Shown: positions 1 through 6,974, numbered from the stretch's first letter. The stretch is 13,583 nucleotides of DNA from an uncultured Oscillospiraceae bacterium (GCA_910588625.1 CAJUQN010000076.1:1-13583), one strand, 5' to 3'. Numbers and translations: made by a program. Notes: a model not told the origin generated them from the letters alone.

Positions 1-44
1 CACCCACTCATTCTACCGATGAGCCAAATTTCTTCGGCGTTTTC

Positions 45-260
45 TTACAATTTCAAATTGGCGTTGACATGCAAGTCGGCAGCGAGGCTGTCAATAAATT
101 TATTGCCCCATTCCTTATGCTCGTTAATAACGCATCCAATGCTGTGATATAGCAACACCAGCTCAGCATTTACATGGAATGCTGCCCGATATTGGGCGGA
201 CTTGATTTCCCGCTTTACTTGCTCAATCGTAGCGAAGTACTCGCCGGAGTTCATCAACAT
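45..260 (-). CDS. Truncated DUF1016 (YhcG-type) N-terminal domain protein
   Basis: The 71-aa product resembles the N-terminal helical domain of DUF1016/YhcG proteins. Residues about 12-60 follow the family pattern: IEQVKREIKSAQYRAAF, then NAELVLLYHSIGCVIN, then WGNKFIDSLAADL. Family members are usually over 300 aa, with a C-terminal PD-(D/E)XK nuclease domain. Here a TAA follows 11 residues after the SLAADL segment, and the 44 bases visible beyond it do not continue the family pattern in any obvious way. I therefore read it as a truncated remnant or a stand-alone N-terminal domain. The start could be residue 1 or the Met at residue 3; neither has a strong ribosome binding site. A good promoter lies immediately upstream, so it is probably still transcribed. 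Confidence 0.6.
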   Translation of the reverse strand: MLMNSGEYFATIEQVKREIKSAQYRAAFHVNAELVLLYHSIGCVINEHKEWGNKFIDSLAADLHVNANLKL

Positions 261-284
261 AACCGATCATCTCTGATAGAATTT

Positions 285-313
285 AGTATAACACACCCCG
301 GTAATTCTGTCGA
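285..313 (-). promoter_or_regulatory. Probable sigma-A promoter of the truncated DUF1016 gene
   Basis: Read on the minus strand, TCGACA (308-313) is followed after exactly 17 bases by TATACT (285-290). The -10 is preceded by TGT, giving an extended -10. Transcription would start around 278, about 18 bases before the ATG at 260. Five of six -35 bases and five of six -10 bases match consensus. Confidence 0.6.
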
Positions 314-330
314 GGGCAACTTGTTATCAT

Positions 331-370
331 CCCATCTCCATCCCGCCAAGATACTGTGCCAATGAAAGCC
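331..370 (-). pseudogene. 3'-end remnant of a serine recombinase gene
   Basis: On the minus strand this stretch reads LSLAQYLGGMEMG followed by TGA. This matches the end of the recombinase encoded at 1488-3119, SEAQYLGGMEMG followed by TAG. At DNA level 331-360 matches 1492-1521 at 27 of 30 positions without gaps; similarity stops abruptly beyond it. It is the last dozen codons of a related recombinase, left on the far side of the Rpn nuclease gene. Alternatively the pair is a direct repeat produced by insertion or recombination at the 3' end of the gene. Confidence 0.6.
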
Positions 371-373
371 TAA

Positions 374-407
374 AGCGCCACGGATTGTTCAAATCATCCG
401 TGGCGTT
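374..407 (-). terminator. Hairpin terminator after the Rpn nuclease gene
   Basis: CGCCACGGAT (376-385) pairs perfectly with ATCCGTGGCG (396-405) across a 10-base loop, and the stem can extend by a wobble pair and an A-T pair. It begins about 10 bases after the stop of the minus-strand nuclease gene at 417. The tract after the stem on the minus strand is only CTTTAGGCTTTC, so intrinsic termination may be weak. Confidence 0.5.
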
Positions 408-416
408 CTGGGTAGG

Positions 417-1424
417 TCACTGCCGCTCCAGAAGATCCATATACTTCTGCTTTTCGTCCTCTGGAACCTTCAGCGCCGCCATAGCCTGCTCAATGGTCAT
501 CCCCATCGTTTCCATAAGGCTCTTGATGGCAGACAAGATCCCGTTCGTCATACCCTTAGCCATACCTTCAGATCGACCTTCGACCCGACCTTTCGTTATA
601 CCCTTTTCCATAATGCCCTTGCTCAAATTACACATAACCGACACCTCCTGTTCCATTGTCCGCGTCATTTGGATATCGTAATCGTCCTGCAAAATCTTCC
701 GCTTCTCCGCCTCGCTGGTTTCGTTGGAGAGAAGCACATCCAGCATCCGAAGGACACCATCATAGTTTTCCCCGTCCGGCCCGCCCAGACAAAGCATGAC
801 GATGGACAGCAAGTCATAGTTCCTGACGGATTCCATGGCCTCGCCTACCAGGTGTTCCTCAACCAGCCGGTAACGGGTGATGGTGTTCTCCCGCACCTTT
901 GGCGGGTTCATGCAGATCCAGATGGAATAGACCTTTTTGATCTTCTCATAGTGTGGGCCGGTAAATTCCCGGCCATACTGGGAAGAGATCATCCGGCTGC
1001 AATAGTATATGCCCCGCTTGATCAGCGGATAGCCGGGGTAGAAGTCGTTCTGTGCCTCCACGTTGATAATAAGGGCGATCTGCTCGCCAGAGCTGGGGGC
1101 TATGGCTCGGAACCGGATGTCATAGGTGACCGACCCCTCGCGCACCGATTTGTCCTCAGTGTCCATTCCGCTGATGACTGTGCTGTCCTCGTCCGGCAGC
1201 ACTGGGACGGCGGACACCTGGGGCTGGCCCTCTATGTACTTCTCGGCAATGTCACTGACATCGCACTCTTTGTATTCTTCCAGGCAGGACTTCATGATCC
1301 GCGCCAGGATCGCCTTTTCAGACAGGACGCGCTTGCAGGCTGCGTCATAGCCCGCGCTGTCATCCGTAACGTGCAGCCCCTGGGCCGCTGTAGTCTCTAT
1401 GTCCAAATCCTCACCTTCAGTCAC
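417..1424 (-). CDS. Rpn-family recombination-promoting nuclease / PD-(D/E)XK transposase-like protein
   Basis: The product of up to 335 aa matches Rpn/transposase_31-type PD-(D/E)XK proteins, which are DNA endonucleases linked to RecA-independent recombination in Enterobacteria. The N-terminal segment YDAACKRVLSEKAILARIMK (residues 26-45) and IAEKYIEG (59-66) are typical of the Clostridia branch. The catalytic signature is visible as D102 in YDIRF and E123-x-Q125 in NVEAQ. The C-terminus has the usual glycine- and methionine-rich KG/EG repeats (about 270-300) and a final helix. The longest start is a GTG at 1424 with no ribosome binding site. An SD-like GAAGGTGAGG lies inside the ORF (1409-1418), and TG-A-TAAAAT just upstream of the GTG looks like an extended -10. 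Translation may therefore begin near TTG 1406, or a former ATG may now be the ATA at 1400. The gene lies between two copies of a recombinase 3' end. Conserved catalytic residues argue for function. Confidence 0.85.
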   Translation of the reverse strand: MTEGEDLDIETTAAQGLHVTDDSAGYDAACKRVLSEKAILARIMKSCLEEYKECDVSDIAEKYIEGQPQVSAVPVLPDEDSTVISGMDTEDKSVREGSVTYDIRFRAIAPSSGEQIALIINVEAQNDFYPGYPLIKRGIYYCSRMISSQYGREFTGPHYEKIKKVYSIWICMNPPKVRENTITRYRLVEEHLVGEAMESVRNYDLLSIVMLCLGGPDGENYDGVLRMLDVLLSNETSEAEKRKILQDDYDIQMTRTMEQEVSVMCNLSKGIMEKGITKGRVEGRSEGMAKGMTNGILSAIKSLMETMGMTIEQAMAALKVPEDEKQKYMDLLERQ

Positions 1425-1487
1425 TTTATTTTATCACAGCTTTGCGGTCACGTCCACATTTTTTTGGGAAATCTCCCGGGGCTTCCC

Positions 1488-3119
1488 CTACCCCATCTCC
1501 ATCCCGCCCAGGTACTGGGCCTCGGACACGCTGAACTCTACCTCAATCCCATAGTCCCGGGTCAGAGTGACCGCCTTGATCAGATAGGACGCAATCATCT
1601 TTTTCTCCTCAACAGAGGCCGTGTCAAACAGCTCCGCCCAGGACAGCAGCCTTTGGTGGCTTTCCCGGATTTCCTTGGCTGCGTATTCCGATTCCGCCGC
1701 CTGCTCTTTCAGCGCATCGATTTGCTCCGCCAGCCCGGCCACCGTCTCCTGCACCGTGTCCATCCGCCGCTTGATCTGTTCCGGGGAAAACACGCAGGTA
1801 CCCTCAATGGAGTCCAGCATCAGGCCCTCCCATTTCGCCAGTTCCCGCATAGCCTTGGTGTGGTCGGCTTGGGCCTTACGCAGCTTCTGCCTGCACTGGG
1901 CGGCGGTGTCCTGCACCTGCTGCTGGATCAGCTCGCTCTCGTTCACTGACCTGGCCCGCTCAAAGATATTCCGCAGCAGCGTTTCCACTACCGTGTCCAC
2001 CCGCTCCGCCCGGTAGGTGGTCGGGCCGTTGCAGAGGGTTTTGTGCTGGGTTCGGTTATAGCATTTGTAGATGGACACCCGGTCGTTGGGATCGTGGCTC
2101 CGACAGGCGGTAGACGCAAAAATGCGGCCACCACAGTGGCCGCAATACACGTTGCCGGACAGCAGCGCCCGGCCCACGTTTTTCCTTGGGCTGATCCGGG
2201 GTGGACGGCTGACCATAGTTTGGACGCCGTCTACCAGCACAACTTCCTCTTCCCACCGTGCCGCGCATTTGCGCTCATATTCAGCGGATCGCTGGGCGCG
2301 GCCCTTGGCCACCCGGTCATACTGCTCCTGAGACACGATCTGGAGTTCTGGGATGATCTCAGACCGGGCCTCGCCGCTGCGAAGGATGCCCACATACATG
2401 ATGTTCCGGAGGATGTTCTGGATGGAGGAGTAGTGGAAATGCTCCCCTGTCCGTTCATTTTTGATGCCCTTGGCAATCAGCTCCGAGGAGATGCGCCGCC
2501 CTCCGTAGCCGAACCGATCCGCCAGATCGAATATCTCCTGGACCACCATAGCCTCGGTGGGCTCCACCTCGATATCATAGAGCTCCCGGTTCTTCTTTCC
2601 CACCCGGCCATGCTTCACCAGCTTATAGCCAAAGGGGGCGCTTCCTCCACGGAAACGCCCCTCCTGTACGATCTGGGCCAGCCTCGTTTTGGTTCGGACA
2701 GAGGTCTTGAGGCTCTCCCCCGACGCCTGCCAATAGCGGATGTAGTTCATCAGCTTGTCCACATGGTTATCGAACCGCTGCTGTCCCTCCTCGGCACTCC
2801 ACACCTCGATGCCGTTCTGAACGAACCACTCCACCACAAAGGGCGTCTCATCCTCCTTGCGGCCCAGCCGGTCGAACATGAACACCAGCAGGACATCGAA
2901 TTTGTCCTGCGCCGCGTCCCGCTGGATCTCCTGGATGGCGTCACGGTCTTTCGCGGAAACCTTAAAACCGGAAACCCCCTTCTCCGAAAACTCCCGGGCA
3001 ATGCTCCAGCCCTTCTCAGCGGCAAACTCCCGGCACCGCTGCTTTTGCATCGGGATGTCGTCCTTCTCCACCTGGCCTTTGGTGGAAACCCGATAGAGGC
3101 AATATACCCGCTTCCCCAT
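1488..3119 (-). CDS. Large serine recombinase (resolvase N-terminus, recombinase domain, zinc ribbon)
   Basis: This 543-aa site-specific recombinase catalyses DNA integration, excision or transposition through a serine nucleophile. The N-terminal resolvase domain (about 4-145) has the catalytic YRVST motif with R10 and S12, and the DRLGR motif with R84 and R87. The recombinase domain (about 160-290) starts near FRGGSAPFGYKL. A zinc ribbon follows with C326 and C329 (CGHC) and C353 and C363. A coiled coil occupies about 395-490, and the tail SEAQYLGGMEMG is basis-typical for this group. I chose ATG 3119 because GGGAGGGG lies 6-7 bases upstream and the family starts there; the open frame extends further to 3164. 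It is the last gene of an operon with the small ORF ending at 3136 (16-base gap) and the AbrB-like gene. No target site or element ends can be assigned with certainty. Confidence 0.93.
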   Translation of the reverse strand: MGKRVYCLYRVSTKGQVEKDDIPMQKQRCREFAAEKGWSIAREFSEKGVSGFKVSAKDRDAIQEIQRDAAQDKFDVLLVFMFDRLGRKEDETPFVVEWFVQNGIEVWSAEEGQQRFDNHVDKLMNYIRYWQASGESLKTSVRTKTRLAQIVQEGRFRGGSAPFGYKLVKHGRVGKKNRELYDIEVEPTEAMVVQEIFDLADRFGYGGRRISSELIAKGIKNERTGEHFHYSSIQNILRNIMYVGILRSGEARSEIIPELQIVSQEQYDRVAKGRAQRSAEYERKCAARWEEEVVLVDGVQTMVSRPPRISPRKNVGRALLSGNVYCGHCGGRIFASTACRSHDPNDRVSIYKCYNRTQHKTLCNGPTTYRAERVDTVVETLLRNIFERARSVNESELIQQQVQDTAAQCRQKLRKAQADHTKAMRELAKWEGLMLDSIEGTCVFSPEQIKRRMDTVQETVAGLAEQIDALKEQAAESEYAAKEIRESHQRLLSWAELFDTASVEEKKMIASYLIKAVTLTRDYGIEVEFSVSEAQYLGGMEMG

Positions 3120-3135
3120 GTCAGCCCCTCCCCTG

Positions 3136-3294
3136 CTATGCCTTCTGGCTGCGGAGATAGGCACCCCTCAAGATGTCCCTGACCACAGCCGGGGCTTCTG
3201 CGTTCTTTTCAGGTGAAAAAATAAGACGCACCACCGTCCCGTTGACCTGTACGGACGAAGCGCGATTTGCACATACACATTGTGTGTTATTCAT
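3136..3294 (-). CDS. Small 52-aa protein of the recombinase operon (TnpW-like, tentative)
   Basis: The product starts MNNTQCVCANRA and continues VQVNGTVVRLIFSPEKNAE, then a helical VVRDILRGAYLRSQ. A strand-strand-helix pattern with NGT, hydrophobic, F, then N-E is reminiscent of the TnpW-type small proteins carried near recombinases in clostridial transposons, but the similarity is loose. The ATG at 3294 follows the TAA of the AbrB-like gene (3296-3298) after one base, and GGAAAGGATC upstream can serve as ribosome binding site, so translation is probably coupled. The recombinase start codon follows 16 bases after its stop. The open frame runs upstream to 3381, but that part overlaps the AbrB-like gene and lacks a start signal. 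Confidence 0.65.
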   Translation of the reverse strand: MNNTQCVCANRASSVQVNGTVVRLIFSPEKNAEAPAVVRDILRGAYLRSQKA

Positions 3295-3295
3295 T

Positions 3296-3745
3296 TTATT
3301 CTGATCCTTTCCGTGTATTTTGGATGGTCTGCTCCAGCTGCGACAGAACTTGTCGAGCTTCTTCCGGCAGCACGGAGGCACAAGACTCCGCCAGTTGGAG
3401 GCTGTCCAATATGGAGCTTAACTCCTCTGGCTGGAGGCCGGTATCCCTGCTGATTACAATACAGCCATCGAGACAAGCGATCTGCAGGTCGGCATCCTGG
3501 GGGATATTGGCCTGCCGCATCAGCTCCATGGGAATCCGAATGGAGCTGTCATCATCCGGGCTGGCTCCATCCGCCTCGTTGGGGAGGAGCATCAATTCGC
3601 AGAACGTATTGGTTGTACCGTCATGGGTCAGGTAGGCCACCCGCACATGGCTGCCCGCCGCCAGACCCATTTTTGCTAAAACTGGCGGCGGGATCTTCAT
3701 CCCACCCCGCTTGTCAACGGTAAATGTCATTTCAAGTATTTGCAT
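3296..3745 (-). CDS. Two-domain AbrB/SpoVT-like DNA-binding protein
   Basis: The 149-aa product carries two swapped-hairpin (AbrB-like) half-sites. The first (residues about 6-40) has VDKRGGMKIPPPVLAKMGL and then AAGSHVRV, matching the classic R-G-x-(I/M)-x-IP pattern followed by LGI-x-x-GD-x-V. The second (about 68-101) has SSIRIPMELMRQANI and PQDADLQI. A short acidic linker (NEADGASPDDD) separates them, and the C-terminus (105-145) is helical. Such proteins bind DNA as dimers and act as transition-state or antitoxin-type repressors. As first gene of the operon with the 52-aa protein and the recombinase, it is a plausible regulator of recombinase expression; that role is inferred. The ATG at 3745 has GGGGAG about 9 bases upstream. 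Confidence 0.8.
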   Translation of the reverse strand: MQILEMTFTVDKRGGMKIPPPVLAKMGLAAGSHVRVAYLTHDGTTNTFCELMLLPNEADGASPDDDSSIRIPMELMRQANIPQDADLQIACLDGCIVISRDTGLQPEELSSILDSLQLAESCASVLPEEARQVLSQLEQTIQNTRKGSE

Positions 3746-3817
3746 TGACGATTTCTCCCCTTTTCGGTTTAGTCTTTAGGAAAATGTGTTTGATCCAACG
3801 GTTCTATCAATAAAGAT

Positions 3818-3846
3818 TTGCGCACTTTGTCCATTTATGGTAAAGT
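3818..3846 (+). promoter_or_regulatory. Probable promoter of the DUF2325 gene
   Basis: TTGCGC (3818-3823) is followed after 17 bases by TAAAGT (3841-3846), which is preceded by TG-G, giving an extended -10. The start of transcription would be about 3853, just before the ribosome binding site at 3862-3870. The 120-base divergent gap must also hold the promoter of the minus-strand recombinase operon, for which I see no clear -35/-10 pair. Confidence 0.45.
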
Positions 3847-3875
3847 GGTCATAGAGAGAAAAGGCGGTGACAGTC

Positions 3876-5780
3876 ATGTGCGCAAAGAAAAAAGCCGCGC
3901 CCCGCAAGATGTGGAGGCTGGCTGGGGAACCGATTCGCTCCCAGCCGCTCAGCGGGGCGGAGCAGGAGGCGTTCACCGAGGAGTTTTCCATCTACCGGCG
4001 ATTTCGAAGCGGTACGGAGATGGGGTCCTCATGGGTGACCCCCGCCGCCGCGCGGGTTCATCAAAGCGCCGCCGAGGCGGTGGCCTCGGCCCTCTGTGAG
4101 CGGTACGCCGGACGGTATGGGCGCGAGGCCGTGGTGAAGGTGGTATCCGCCGCCGTGGCGGTACCGGCGCCTCTGTCGGCACGGATGTCACAACGCACGG
4201 ACTTCCTGCTGGGCGCCGCGCTGTGGCTGCTGGATCACTGGGAGATGCACTGCGGCAGAGAGGAGGATTACCTGTCCCTGCTTCCCACAGAGCCGGACAG
4301 GCTTCTGGAATACGATATCCCCTTTTCCGATGATCTGGATCATTCCCGGGAGGTCCTGCTGCGCACCCTGACGCTGCTATATGGTCGGGAGGGGACATAC
4401 CGCAAGGAGTTCCGCGCCCTGCTGGAGCTGGTGGATCAGGATGCCGCCGAAGGTCTCCGACAGCGGTTCAAGGCCGCTTTTTTGGACTATATGGACCGGA
4501 GCCTGGAGGTCTACACCCGGCTCCAGCCTGTTGCGCCGGAGCTGCCGCCCTTTCTGGGCGCGAATCTGCCCAGCCCGGGTTTCCTGGCGCCGGACGATAT
4601 CCCGCCCTCTGAACGCCCGGAAACAGTCGCCCTGCTCACGGGACCGGAGCTGATCTGCCGCCCTGTGGAAGAGATACAGGAACAGCTTGGTTCCCGAAAA
4701 GCGGCGGAGCTGCTGTCCGGCTATGGGACAGACGATCCCTATGCCCTGTGCGCCGCCTATCTGCTGCTGGAGCGGGAAAAGGACGCGCTGGCCAGCCTGA
4801 ACGGACTGACCGCTGTCGTGATGATCTGTGCTGAGCGGCACCTGCCCTGGATGCGTGACGACTTCGACGCCAGGGCCGATCTGTCTGAGCCGGGCGGGCC
4901 GGACTACAGGCTGCGGCACGAGTATCATATGGTTTTTGAGGAAGAAACAGAGGGGGACGGTCCCCCGGACTGGCTGGTTTCTGAGGCGCAGCTGTTTTAT
5001 ATCGCCACCGGCGTGATACCGCCCCGGGAGCAGCGGCCTTCCGAGGCGCTGATCCGCTGGTTTACGGCCCATGGCATTGCGGAGCAGCGGGCCCGTGAAC
5101 TGGCCTTCGGGGCCATGTTCGCTTACTATACCGATGCCGGAGAGCATGGCTGGAAGGACATTGGGTGGTTTTCCAATGATGGTGGGGACGATGCGGACGC
5201 TTTGCCTGCGGAGGCTGCCGAGCCGCCTGCCGCACCGCTGCACGGTGAGGACTGCGCCGCCCAGATCGATTTGCTGACCCGGCAGGTGAAGGAGCTGCGC
5301 GGTGCGCTTCATGATGCGGAGCGGATGACGGGCCGTTTGAGGGCGCAGCTTCAAGACCGGGGACAAAAAAGTGAAGCGGAGCAGGCGGAGCTGGCCCAGC
5401 TTCGGGAGACGCTCTACAGCTTGAGGGCCGAAGAGGGCGAGGCGGAAGAGAGCCGCGGCCCGCTGGCGGATCTTCCTTGGCAGGCGAAGCGGCGGACGGT
5501 GGTATTCGGCGGCCACGACAGCTGGCGCAAGGCCATAAAGCCCCTGCTGCCTGGGGTTCGGTTCTATGACCGGGAGAACCTGCCGGATCTGAACGCCATC
5601 CGGGGCGCGGATGTGGTGTGGATCCAGCCCAACGCCCTGTCCCATAAATACTATTACCGCATCATTGATGCCGCCCGAAAGAACGATATCCAGGTGCGTT
5701 ATTTTGGCTTCGCCAGCGCGAAAAAGTGCGCTGGCCAGCTGGCGCTGGACGAGCTGGCGGAGGAAAAGAACGCGGAATAA
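3876..5780 (+). CDS. Coiled-coil protein with C-terminal DUF2325 domain and unknown N-terminal region
   Basis: The 634-aa product ends in a DUF2325 domain (last 96 residues). This is shown by VVFGGHDSWRKAIKPLLPGV, then FYDREN, GADVVWIQPNALSHKYYYRI and an IQVRYFG strand. DUF2325 is a Rossmann-like domain of unknown biochemical function. A coiled coil precedes it (about 462-530). The first 440 residues are mostly helical, acidic and arginine-rich, and I do not recognise them; there is no signal peptide or membrane segment, so the protein is probably cytoplasmic. I chose ATG 3876 because AAGGCGGTGA (3861-3870) lies 5 bases upstream. The alternative GTG at 3867 would be inside that ribosome binding site. 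The gene is single, divergent from the recombinase operon, on the opposite strand to everything else here, and is followed by a strong terminator. Confidence 0.85.
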   Translation: MCAKKKAAPRKMWRLAGEPIRSQPLSGAEQEAFTEEFSIYRRFRSGTEMGSSWVTPAAARVHQSAAEAVASALCERYAGRYGREAVVKVVSAAVAVPAPLSARMSQRTDFLLGAALWLLDHWEMHCGREEDYLSLLPTEPDRLLEYDIPFSDDLDHSREVLLRTLTLLYGREGTYRKEFRALLELVDQDAAEGLRQRFKAAFLDYMDRSLEVYTRLQPVAPELPPFLGANLPSPGFLAPDDIPPSERPETVALLTGPELICRPVEEIQEQLGSRKAAELLSGYGTDDPYALCAAYLLLEREKDALASLNGLTAVVMICAERHLPWMRDDFDARADLSEPGGPDYRLRHEYHMVFEEETEGDGPPDWLVSEAQLFYIATGVIPPREQRPSEALIRWFTAHGIAEQRARELAFGAMFAYYTDAGEHGWKDIGWFSNDGGDDADALPAEAAEPPAAPLHGEDCAAQIDLLTRQVKELRGALHDAERMTGRLRAQLQDRGQKSEAEQAELAQLRETLYSLRAEEGEAEESRGPLADLPWQAKRRTVVFGGHDSWRKAIKPLLPGVRFYDRENLPDLNAIRGADVVWIQPNALSHKYYYRIIDAARKNDIQVRYFGFASAKKCAGQLALDELAEEKNAE

Positions 5781-5888
5781 GGTTTAATGCTTTTGTAACA
5801 TCTGTGCGCGAACTTCTGTAATAGGATCCCGTTATTCTGATTCCTGCAAGAGATATCCTTTCTTTTTCATTCTATCCTCCATCCTCAA

Positions 5889-5923
5889 GAGCCGGGGCGC
5901 ATTGTGGCCCCGGCTCCCTTTTT
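5889..5923 (+). terminator. Rho-independent terminator of the DUF2325 gene
   Basis: GAGCCGGGGC (5889-5898) pairs perfectly with GCCCCGGCTC (5907-5916) across an 8-base loop and is followed by CCTTTTT. It lies about 110 bases after the stop codon; no gene is seen in between. Confidence 0.85.
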
Positions 5924-6015
5924 GTCCAAACAGCAGTCCGCATTTGCTGGTATATGAGGAGACTCCTCCGATTCCACTATTGGACTGGTGTGACAGATCT
6001 GATGCTTGATTCCAG

Positions 6016-6057
6016 AAAAACGGGGATCATCCGTTTGCGTGGGACAGGTGATCCCCG
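6016..6057 (-). terminator. Minus-strand rho-independent terminator
   Basis: Read on the minus strand, CGGGGATCA (6049-6057) pairs with TGATCCCCG (6021-6029) across a 19-base loop, and TTTTT follows directly (6016-6020). It would end transcripts from the sigma-factor gene about 450 bases upstream, implying a long untranslated or RNA-only segment in between. Confidence 0.65.
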
Positions 6058-6439
6058 TGGCATCTGAAATCAAGAAATCATCCGAAGGACGTTGTATTTC
6101 TATCCTCCTTCCGCCTGTATTCGACACTACTCCCCCAGGCGTGGGCGGCAGACTGAAACCGCGCTGTGCGCGTCACGGGAATCTCACCCCTCCGAGGATC
6201 GCTCCGAGCTGCCCGCAGGCAGGCGTATCATTATGTACTGACGAGGTCGTTGCGAAACAGCTTGTCCGCTGTTTCTGGACGGGTGGGTACCGCTCGCCGC
6301 CTTATTTGGCCGTCTTTGATGGGGGAAGAACCCCCACAGGCGGGTCTTGGCGCACCCTCCAGGGTCGCTTGCTCGTCAGGGAACGTATTTCAGTCGCCGG
6401 ATGTGACCGGACGCGGCCCGGTGTTTTTCAAGGTCCACC

Positions 6440-6489
6440 GGGGGTATGGGACAACCCCCTCACTACTAAGCCGAGTTCGTGAGGGGGTT
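6440..6489. repeat. Two mutually exclusive inverted repeats sharing one arm
   Basis: AACCCCCTCAC (6453-6463) pairs perfectly with GTGAGGGGGTT (6479-6489) over a 15-base loop. The same CCCCC also pairs with GGGGGT (6440-6445) over an 8-base loop. The two hairpins cannot form together. No T-run follows on either strand, so a simple terminator is unlikely. Confidence 0.6.
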
Positions 6490-6503
6490 GCACCAAATTA
6501 TTT

Positions 6504-6923
6504 TTACTTTTCCAGCATTTTTTTCAACTGACGAAGCAGGCGCGTTTTTCGATTGTGGACGGTCATATAATGAAGCTCCGCCTTCGTAGCGTATTCCCGC
6601 TCACTCAGGTTCTCAAAATAGAGGGCCTGGATGAGCTGCCGGTCCGGCTCGTCCAGCAGGGCCAGACAGCGGCGCAGCTCACCGCGCAGGATGTTGGCGA
6701 TGGCGGCGTCCTCCACGCTGACCGCGTCGCGGTTCGGGATCATCTCCTGGCCGGTCAGCTCTGGTGTGTCCAGCCCGTCATAGGAGACGGCGCCGTTGCG
6801 CTCGTCTTTTTCTCTCAGGGTGCGGCCACGCCGCTTTTCCTGGTAATAGGCAAAATAAATGTCCTCGGAGACCTCGACCAAGGCTCCGGGGACGTTTATA
6901 TAATATTTTTTATGTTCTGCCAT
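6504..6923 (-). CDS. Sigma-70 family-like factor with region-4 helix-turn-helix
   Basis: The 139-aa product has a short N-terminal part with EDIYFAYYQEKRRGR, then a C-terminal sigma region-4-like domain. LDEPDRQLIQALYFENLSER (about 93-112) is followed by the recognition-type helices EYATKAELHYMTVHNRKTRLLRQLKKML. This 140-aa type is common in conjugative and mobilisable elements of Clostridia, where it probably controls element genes; region 2, for core polymerase binding, is not obvious. I chose ATG 6923 because AGGAGGT sits 7 bases upstream. The open frame continues to 7118 without homology. A perfect 11-bp palindrome lies immediately upstream of the ribosome binding site, and a terminator 113 bases upstream isolates the gene from the cassette before it. 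Confidence 0.85.
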   Translation of the reverse strand: MAEHKKYYINVPGALVEVSEDIYFAYYQEKRRGRTLREKDERNGAVSYDGLDTPELTGQEMIPNRDAVSVEDAAIANILRGELRRCLALLDEPDRQLIQALYFENLSEREYATKAELHYMTVHNRKTRLLRQLKKMLEK

Positions 6924-6940
6924 AGGGCAGACCTCCTGTT

Positions 6941-6974
6941 CTTCTGAAATCTTGGAAAACCTTGATTTCAGAAG
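6941..6974 (-). promoter_or_regulatory. 11-bp inverted repeat in front of the sigma-like gene
   Basis: CTTCTGAAATC (6941-6951) and GATTTCAGAAG (6964-6974) are perfect inverted copies separated by 12 bases. The repeat ends 3 bases before the AGGAGGT ribosome binding site (6931-6937) of the sigma-like gene. It lacks a T-run, so it fits an operator or an mRNA hairpin controlling translation better than a terminator. Confidence 0.5.

Larger units (their letters stand above)
5924..6503. other. Gene-poor structured region (580 bp), possible transfer origin or decayed DNA
   Basis: I see no convincing gene here. The open frames on both strands are rich in C, W, R and P without family pattern or ribosome binding site. 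A strong AAGGAGGAT on the minus strand near 6110 is not followed by a start codon at the right distance, which suggests a decayed gene. Structures present are a minus-strand terminator (6016-6057), a small GGGGG/CCCCC hairpin (6321-6335), and two overlapping hairpins at 6440-6489 that share an arm. Nested inverted repeats beside a mobile-element sigma factor resemble an oriT-type region, but no relaxase or mobilisation gene is in the window. Confidence 0.4.

Noticed and set aside
669..3182. Plus-strand open frames of 426 and 379 codons opposite the Rpn and recombinase genes
   Set aside because: Antisense readings of well-supported genes with catalytic motifs; composition rich in H, L, P and R.
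4377..5645. 422-codon minus-strand open frame opposite the DUF2325 gene
   Set aside because: Antisense shadow in GC-rich DNA; the plus strand has the DUF2325 domain and a ribosome binding site.
5885..6127. 80-codon minus-strand open frame
   Set aside because: It crosses the minus-strand terminator at 6016-6057 and the DUF2325 terminator, and lacks a start signal.
6006..6531. Plus-strand open frames of 158 and 121 codons in the gene-poor region
   Set aside because: Rich in R, P, G, S and C, no ribosome binding site, no family pattern, and they run through hairpins and into the antisense of the sigma-like gene.
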